From: JAZKDW01 sp040387375
GTDB taxonomy: Bacteria > Pseudomonadota > Gammaproteobacteria > Burkholderiales > Burkholderiaceae_D
Direction of reading: 5' to 3'
NCBI GenBank assembly: GCA_040387375.1
Contig: JAZKDW010000018.1
Coordinates: forward strand, 1-64,000
Length of the DNA stretch: 64,000 nt
Under the pieces are notes generated by a model. The model searched no databases. It was not told the origin of the DNA and saw nothing but the letters and a program-made list of their open reading frames with translations. The position numbers and the translations under genes are program-made. Shown here one piece after another: positions 59,353 through 64,000 of this stretch. Position 1 is the first letter of the stretch, and each line of letters begins with the position of its first letter.

Positions 59353-60408
59353 ATGAAAGCATGGGCAGTTGTAAAGAACGGCGTTCCACTCGAGAAGATC
59401 GACCGGCCGGAACGCGAGCCGAAAGGCACGGAAGTTGTGCTCGATGTCACGCATTGCGGCGTCTGTCATTCCGACCTGCATTTCTGGAAGGGGTCCTACA
59501 ACCTGGGCGGCGGCAAGACACTGAAGCTGGCCGAGCGCGGCGTTTTGCTGCCGCGCGCACCCGGCCATGAAGTCTCCGGCCGGGTCGTCAAGATCGGCCC
59601 CGACGCCACAGGCGTCGCCATTGGCGACCGGCGTGTGATTTATCCCTGGCTGGGTTGCGGGCATTGCGAGCGCTGCCTCAATGGCAACGACAATCTTTGT
59701 GAAAAGGCGAACAGCATCGGCGTGATACAGGACGGCGGCTTCGGTGAGCAGGTGGTCGTTCCTCATCCGAAATTCCTGGTCGACCTGGGCGACCTTGATC
59801 CCGCGCTGGCAGCGACACTGGCCTGCTCCGGCATCACCGTCTATTCCGCAATCAAGAAAATCATGCCCATGGCGCCGCACGAACCCGTGGTCCTGATCGG
59901 CGCCGGCGGTCTCGGCCTGGCGGCGATCTCGATGCTCAAGGCGCTCGGCCATGAAAACATCGTCTCGGTCGACATCAGCGCCGGCAAGCGCGCCGCGGCG
60001 CTCGAGATGGGTGCGACGAAAGTAGTGGATGGTTCAGGCAGCGATGCCGGCGCCCTGATACTCGAAGCGACCGGCGGCCCGGTGCAAGCGGTCATCGATT
60101 TCGTCAACGCGTCGGCGACCGCGCAGGTCGGGCTCGACAGTCTTGGGAAGGGCGGAAAACTGATCCTGGTCGGCGTCGCCGGCGGCGAACTGGTCCTCTC
60201 CCTGGCTTCGCTGATCTTCAAGCCGAGGACGATTCAGGGCAGCGTCACGGGCACTCCGCAGGATCTGCGCGACGTGGTTGCCCTGGCAAGGTCAGGCAAG
60301 CTGAAGGCGATTCCATTGACGATCCTGCCCAAGGACGAGGCCAATGCCGCGCTCACGATGCTGCATGACGGGCAGGTCAGCGGCCGTATTGTGCTGGCGG
60401 CGAGCTGA
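59353..60408 (+). CDS. Zinc-dependent alcohol dehydrogenase, 351 aa
   Basis: A medium-chain zinc alcohol dehydrogenase. Catalytic-zinc ligands Cys38 (HCGVCHSDLHFWKG) and His72-Glu73 (PGHEVSGRV). The structural-zinc cysteines 102, 105, 108 and 116 lie in GCGHCERCLNGNDNLC. The cofactor motif is VVLIGAGGLGLAAISMLKAL. It is 40 bp after the aldehyde dehydrogenase. With the monooxygenase it would convert a secondary alcohol to the ketone, or the hydroxy acid produced later to its aldehyde. The second dctP copy starts 66 bp after its stop. Confidence 0.93.
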   Translation: MKAWAVVKNGVPLEKIDRPEREPKGTEVVLDVTHCGVCHSDLHFWKGSYNLGGGKTLKLAERGVLLPRAPGHEVSGRVVKIGPDATGVAIGDRRVIYPWLGCGHCERCLNGNDNLCEKANSIGVIQDGGFGEQVVVPHPKFLVDLGDLDPALAATLACSGITVYSAIKKIMPMAPHEPVVLIGAGGLGLAAISMLKALGHENIVSVDISAGKRAAALEMGATKVVDGSGSDAGALILEATGGPVQAVIDFVNASATAQVGLDSLGKGGKLILVGVAGGELVLSLASLIFKPRTIQGSVTGTPQDLRDVVALARSGKLKAIPLTILPKDEANAALTMLHDGQVSGRIVLAAS

Positions 60409-60458
60409 TGCTTATTCAGCAAAGGCTGACTTGCCGTACCCCCCTTTCACAATACCCC

Positions 60459-61633
60459 AGAGGAGACACTGCAATGCGAATCATGAAGTCTGTTACGACG
60501 GCTGTCGCGCTCTGCGCAAGCCTGCTGGCGGCAACCTCCGCCACCGCCCAGGTGCAATTGCGTTACTCGGTGGGTTTTCCCTCCGGCGCGCCGGTCGACG
60601 GCGCCAAGCTGTACGCCGAGGCAGTCAAGAAATTTACCAACAACTCGGTCAATGTGCGCGTATTCGATACCGCGCTGCTGAGCCTGCCCGAAATGTCGGG
60701 CGGCGTCGCCAAGGGCGTCTCCGATATCGGCTACGTGCTGGGACCATACTGGCCCGCCGAATATCCACACCTGAACATGGCCTCCGAACTGTCGATGCTG
60801 CTGGCGCTCCAGCCTGACCCGGCCGTCAAGGGCGGCCTTGCGTACGCCGGCGCGTTTGCCGAGTTCGTCATGCTCCGCTGTCCCGAGTGCGTGGCCGACT
60901 TTGCCAAGCAGAACCAGCTGTTCACCGGCGCCGTTGTCAGCCCGCCATTCACCCTGCAATGCACCAAGCCGATGAGCGCGCTCGCCGACATCAAGGGCGC
61001 GCGCCTGCGTGTTGGCGGTGCGGCGTGGGCACGCTGGGCCAAGCAGATCGGCGCGGCGCCGGTCACGATGCCGGGCAACGAAATGTTCGAGGCGCTCAAG
61101 CAAAAGGTCGTCGACTGCACGGTGCTCGCCTCGGCCGAGCTGAGCGCGTGGAATCTGCGCGAAGTGGTCAGCGACGCCAACATCGACATCCCGGCCGGCG
61201 TATTCTCTGGTTCCGCGGTCAACATCAACCTCGACGCCTGGCGCAAGCTCAACGAAGCGCAGCGTACCGGCATGCTGCGGGCCGGCGCATTGATGACAGC
61301 GCACGCCACATTCCTCTATCGCGCCAATTCACGTCGTGACATCGAGCAGTTCGTAGCGAAGGGCGGACGCCTGAACAAGACTGATCCCGCACTGCTGAAA
61401 GCGTCGCATGAGGCGATAGAAGCCGACATCCCGAACATTGCGGCCAACTACACCAAGCAGTACAACGTCAAGCGCGCCAATGAGCTTGTTGCCGGAATGC
61501 GCCCGCTGGTCGACAAGTGGGTCAAGCTGGTCGCCGGCGTCGAGACCGCTGACGCATTCACCGATCTGTACTGGCGCGAGATCTACTCGAAGGTTGATGT
61601 CAAGACCTATGGCATGAAGTAAGACCATTCCAC
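60459..61633 (+). repeat. 1,175-bp direct repeat, copy 2 (dctP)
   Basis: Second copy of 52698-53872. Upstream DNA (TTTCACAATACCCC) and downstream DNA (GATCGGAGATGG) differ from the surroundings of copy 1, so only the gene and its ribosome site are shared. Both copies face the same way and bracket dctQM, the monooxygenase, aldehyde and alcohol dehydrogenase genes. Confidence 0.9.
60474..61622 (+). CDS. dctP: TRAP transporter substrate-binding protein DctP, copy 2 (orphan), 382 aa
   Basis: The translation is the same as that of the gene at 52713-53861, including signal peptide and binding region. It has no dctQ/dctM behind it: after the stop comes unrelated sequence and a convergent gene. The open frame extends back to 60408, but the ATG at 60474 with AGGAGA nine bases upstream matches copy 1. 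It may be co-transcribed with the alcohol dehydrogenase gene and raise the dose of receptor for the single DctQM pair. Confidence 0.92.
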   Translation: MRIMKSVTTAVALCASLLAATSATAQVQLRYSVGFPSGAPVDGAKLYAEAVKKFTNNSVNVRVFDTALLSLPEMSGGVAKGVSDIGYVLGPYWPAEYPHLNMASELSMLLALQPDPAVKGGLAYAGAFAEFVMLRCPECVADFAKQNQLFTGAVVSPPFTLQCTKPMSALADIKGARLRVGGAAWARWAKQIGAAPVTMPGNEMFEALKQKVVDCTVLASAELSAWNLREVVSDANIDIPAGVFSGSAVNINLDAWRKLNEAQRTGMLRAGALMTAHATFLYRANSRRDIEQFVAKGGRLNKTDPALLKASHEAIEADIPNIAANYTKQYNVKRANELVAGMRPLVDKWVKLVAGVETADAFTDLYWREIYSKVDVKTYGMK

Positions 61634-61696
61634 GATCGGAGATGGCATGCTCCGCGTTTTTGCTGCGTCGCCGGAAACGGCTGGCGCAGCGCGCCG

Positions 61697-62110
61697 TCAA
61701 CGATCGAATTTACTGATCTTGAACGGATGGCTCAACACGATCGTCGACGTCGCGATCAGGCTGCTCAAACCCAGCACCAGCTGCGTCAGCGTATCGCCCG
61801 GCAAGGCCCAGATCCGGGAGCCGGTGCCGCGCACATGCGTGGCGGCCGTGATCACCGGCGTCACCCATTCCGCCTCGGGCGTGACGTCCAGCAGCACATT
61901 GCCTTCGGAGTCGGTGTGCATGAAAATATCGCCACCCGCTTCCAGGCCGAAACAGATGCCGTAGCCGGTCGCATTTGCCTTCACCGCAAACTGTTGCAGG
62001 CTGCGGTTGTAGCTGTCGATCCAGGCTTCGACATCATGGCTGGTTCTCAGGTCGATCCACGGGCGTGCCGAAGGCGCGTCCGGTGTCGTCGTGCCGGGGG
62101 AGTCCGGCAT
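61697..62110 (-). CDS. Hypothetical protein, 137 aa
   Basis: I do not recognise this family. The protein has a charged N-terminal half (TSHDVEAWIDSYNRSLQQFA), a central segment with GYGICFGLEAGGDIFMHTDS, and a single hydrophobic stretch near the C-terminus (LTQLVLGLSSLIATSTIVL) that could be a membrane anchor. ATG 62110 is preferred; a TTG at 62137 would extend it by nine residues. It lies between the convergent dctP copy 2 and the CheR gene, on the same strand as the latter. Confidence 0.6.
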   Translation of the reverse strand: MPDSPGTTTPDAPSARPWIDLRTSHDVEAWIDSYNRSLQQFAVKANATGYGICFGLEAGGDIFMHTDSEGNVLLDVTPEAEWVTPVITAATHVRGTGSRIWALPGDTLTQLVLGLSSLIATSTIVLSHPFKISKFDR

Positions 62111-62152
62111 GTGATCTTCTTGTCTGCTGATATTCAAACGTCATCCATCATG

Positions 62153-62992
62153 TCAACCCGCTCCTACGCGCCGGTACAGGCCGTGCTGGCGGGATATCGC
62201 TTTATAGCTCATCGAAAATGGCGCGGCGTCGAGATCGTCGGCGGCGTCCACGCTTAACAGCCCGAATGATGACAGGCTTTCGTGAAACAGCCGCAGGGTC
62301 CTGCGCCGCAGGTAGCTGCCGAAATCGGCCAGCACCCGGCGGCAGACGATCAGCTGGAATTCGTTGAATGAATTGTCAGTCGCCAGGCTGTAATGCGCCC
62401 AGATGAGGTTGCGCCTCAACTGCGGCAGGAACACCATTCGCTGGCCGCTTTGATAACAGTAATCGGCAAGCGAGCGCTGGCCGCCGCTGCGCCGGTAATT
62501 GTCCTCGTATGACGCCATCTGCCCGACAGCGAAGCTGCCCTCGCGCGCCTCCTGCAGCAGCGCTTCGTTGGCGGTGGTGGCGAATATCAGGGTCTTGTCG
62601 GACAAGCCTTCCTCGGCCAGCAGGATCGCCATCATGAATGCGTCTTCCGCACTGGTGCATTCGGCGATCCATATTTTCGGGTCCGGGCAGGAACGCAGGG
62701 TCGGCCCCAGTACGTCGCGCAATGCACGGACCTGAGCGGCATCCTCGAACAGCGCCGCCGGACGCACGCTCAACGCCCGCAGCAAGGCCGCGCAGACAGC
62801 GGCGTCATGCATGACGTAGTCCTGCAGCGCCGACACCGTTTTCAGTCCATGGGCCGCCATCAGGCCGAAGACCCTGGCCTTGAGCGGCGCCCGTTCATAA
62901 CCGCGGAAATCGTCGCCGAAATAGCGGTACACCCCTTCCAGCAGAAGATCGATTTCGACGTCTTCCAGCGCCGGCGGCGCCAGCATTTCCAT
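62153..62992 (-). CDS. CheR-family methyltransferase, 279 aa
   Basis: A SAM-dependent glutamate methyltransferase of the chemoreceptor type. The N-terminal all-alpha CheR domain contains LLEGVYRYFGDDFRGYERAP. The Rossmann part has KIWIAECTSAEDAFMMAILL (the motif I region, less canonical than the usual GCSTGEE form), then TDNSFNEFQLIVCRRVLADF, matching the late CheR motif. ATG 62992 is six bases past the upstream stop; ATG 63013 would overlap it. Because motif I is altered, methyltransferase activity is uncertain. Its neighbour is a multi-receiver protein, as in CheR-containing stress-signalling loci. Confidence 0.82.
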   Translation of the reverse strand: MEMLAPPALEDVEIDLLLEGVYRYFGDDFRGYERAPLKARVFGLMAAHGLKTVSALQDYVMHDAAVCAALLRALSVRPAALFEDAAQVRALRDVLGPTLRSCPDPKIWIAECTSAEDAFMMAILLAEEGLSDKTLIFATTANEALLQEAREGSFAVGQMASYEDNYRRSGGQRSLADYCYQSGQRMVFLPQLRRNLIWAHYSLATDNSFNEFQLIVCRRVLADFGSYLRRRTLRLFHESLSSFGLLSVDAADDLDAAPFSMSYKAISRQHGLYRRVGAG

Positions 62993-62997
62993 GCGGC

Positions 62998-64000
62998 TTA
63001 CTGGAACAGCCATACGCGCATCAGGGACAGCAGCTGGGCGACGTCAACCGGCTTGGTAATGTAGTCGGACGCGCCGGCCGCCAGGCATTTGTCGCGATCG
63101 CCTTTCATCGCCTTGGCCGTCAGCGTGATGATCGGCAGCGACTTGAACTGGCTGTTCTTGCGGATCGCGCGCATGGTGTCGTAGCCGTCCATCTCCGGCA
63201 TCATGATATCCATCAGCACGATTTCAATCGACGGATCCTTTTCCAGCAGCTCGATGCCGTCCTTGCCGTTTTCGGCGAACGACACCACCATTTCCTGCCG
63301 CTCCAGCACCGTGGTCAGCGCAAAAATATTGCGCAGGTCGTCATCGACGATCAGCACCTTGCGCCCTGCGAGGCCGCTTTCGGAAACATAGATTTCTTCC
63401 AGCATGCGGCGCTGCATCTCGGGCAGGTTGGCTGGCGAGCGATGCAGGAACAGCGCCGTCTCGTTGAGCAGCCGTTCCGGTGAGCGGGCATCCTTGATGA
63501 CGATGGTTTTGGCGACCCGCTTGAGCTTGGCGATTTCCTTGTGATCGAGTTCCTTGGCGGTGTAGATCACCACCGGCACGTCACGCATCCGCTCATCCTT
63601 GCTGATCCTGTCGAGCAGTTCAAAACCGTCGATATCCGGCAAGGTCAGGTCCAGCACCATGCAGTCGTAGCGCGCCGAAGAGAGCGCATCGAGCGCCGCC
63701 TGCCCATTTTCCACCGCGGTGATCTGCAAGTCCGATTCGCCGATCAGGTCGACGATCCGTTTGCGCTGCACCTGGTCGTCTTCCACCACCAGCAGGCTGC
63801 GCTTGCCGCGGATCAGGAACTGCTGGATGCGGGAGAATTCTTCTTCCAGCCGTTCACGCTTGACCGGCTTGACGAGAAAGGAAATTGCGCCCTGCCGCAG
63901 ACCGCGCTCGCGCTCGTTCGAGTTCGACAGGATGTGCACCGGGATATGACGTGTGCTCGGATCGCGCTTGAGGCGGTCGAGCACGGTAAAACCGTCGGTG
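62998..64000 (-). CDS. Multi-receiver response regulator / hybrid histidine kinase, C-terminal part (partial)
   Basis: The 5' end lies beyond the window; the frame is still open at 64000 (reading TDGFTVLDRLK). Visible are the end of one receiver domain (PVHILSNSNERERGLRQGAI), a second complete receiver (LLVVEDDQVQRKRIVDLIGE, MVLDLTLPDIDGFELLDRIS) and a third (VLIVDDDLRNIFALTTVLER, IVLMDIMMPEMDGYDTMRAI, PIITLTAKAMKGDR). Phosphorylatable Asp residues are in MVLDLTLPD and VLMDIMMPE. Tandem C-terminal receivers of this type are common in large hybrid kinases with a following cheR gene. Confidence 0.9.
   Translation of the reverse strand, partial: TDGFTVLDRLKRDPSTRHIPVHILSNSNERERGLRQGAISFLVKPVKRERLEEEFSRIQQFLIRGKRSLLVVEDDQVQRKRIVDLIGESDLQITAVENGQAALDALSSARYDCMVLDLTLPDIDGFELLDRISKDERMRDVPVVIYTAKELDHKEIAKLKRVAKTIVIKDARSPERLLNETALFLHRSPANLPEMQRRMLEEIYVSESGLAGRKVLIVDDDLRNIFALTTVLERQEMVVSFAENGKDGIELLEKDPSIEIVLMDIMMPEMDGYDTMRAIRKNSQFKSLPIITLTAKAMKGDRDKCLAAGASDYITKPVDVAQLLSLMRVWLFQ

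Noticed and set aside
1..64000. CRISPR arrays, tRNA or rRNA genes
   Set aside because: No regularly spaced direct repeats with unique spacers and no cloverleaf or rRNA-like sequence were noticed by eye. A tRNAscan/CRISPR search would be decisive but could not be run.

Overview
The window looks like a chromosome segment of a betaproteobacterium, most likely Burkholderiales. The evidence is three Bug-type tripartite tricarboxylate receptors, a DctPQM TRAP system, many LysR/GntR-controlled catabolic operons and moderately high GC. No rRNA, tRNA or CRISPR array was seen.

Region 1 (1-10.9 kb) is a genomic island downstream of glmS. The last 33 codons of glmS end at 104. About 40 bp further on there is a sequence resembling the terminal TnsB-binding repeat of Tn7. 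Beyond it lie a membrane protein, a short tyrosine recombinase, and an integron-type cassette array on the minus strand. Its attC-like sites separate an Abi-alpha (DUF4393) gene, four genes with the HEPN R-x(4-6)-H signature (two unnamed, one AbiU2-like, one DUF4145), a membrane protein and a zinc-ribbon membrane protein. A plus-strand fragment of an integron integrase (intI N-terminus) sits in the middle of the array. The island ends in debris: an IS21 istA-like remnant and a DUF72 fragment. I read it as a decayed mobile integron in attTn7 whose surviving cassettes are mostly defence-type genes.

Region 2 (11-22.6 kb) is a catabolic cluster. It holds an MFS transporter, GntR regulator, cupin, SDR, class III CoA-transferase, Bug receptor, acyl-CoA dehydrogenase, hydratase of the 2-keto-4-pentenoate type, old-yellow-enzyme homologue, MaoC hydratase, CitE-like lyase and EthD-like protein. 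CoA-transferase, dehydrogenase, MaoC hydratase and CitE lyase together suggest degradation of a C5-type branched or unsaturated dicarboxylic acid by way of a citramalyl-CoA-like intermediate.

Region 3 (22.7-36.7 kb) is a second catabolic cluster. It has an NtaA-type flavin monooxygenase, a flavin reductase fused to a MarR-like domain, a LigI-like amidohydrolase, an RraA/LigK-like aldolase, a 2-hydroxyacid dehydrogenase, a SnoaL protein, a 2-oxoadipate dioxygenase/decarboxylase homologue (HglS/YdcJ) and a D-2-hydroxyglutarate dehydrogenase homologue (YdiJ). The last two would form a direct 2-oxoadipate to D-2-hydroxyglutarate to 2-oxoglutarate route. A Crp/Fnr regulator and a Bug receptor lie beside it, and a perfect TGTCAA-N4-TTGACA dyad lies upstream of the monooxygenase.

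Region 4 (37.1-42.6 kb) is a translationally coupled surface-glycosylation operon (GtrB-like glycosyltransferase, methyltransferase, GtrA-like flippase, DUF6311-like membrane protein), followed by an orphan MlaC-like protein and a small thioredoxin. Region 5 (42.7-61.6 kb) is again catabolic: a cyclase/SMP-30/ABC receptor set with a LysR gene; an AtuA-like/Bug/fumarylacetoacetase operon with a LysR gene; and a TRAP (dctPQM) plus Baeyer-Villiger monooxygenase, aldehyde dehydrogenase and alcohol dehydrogenase block. That last block is bracketed by two apparently identical 1,175-bp copies of dctP in direct orientation. Region 6 (61.7-64 kb) starts a signalling locus with a CheR methyltransferase and a multi-receiver hybrid protein cut off by the window end.
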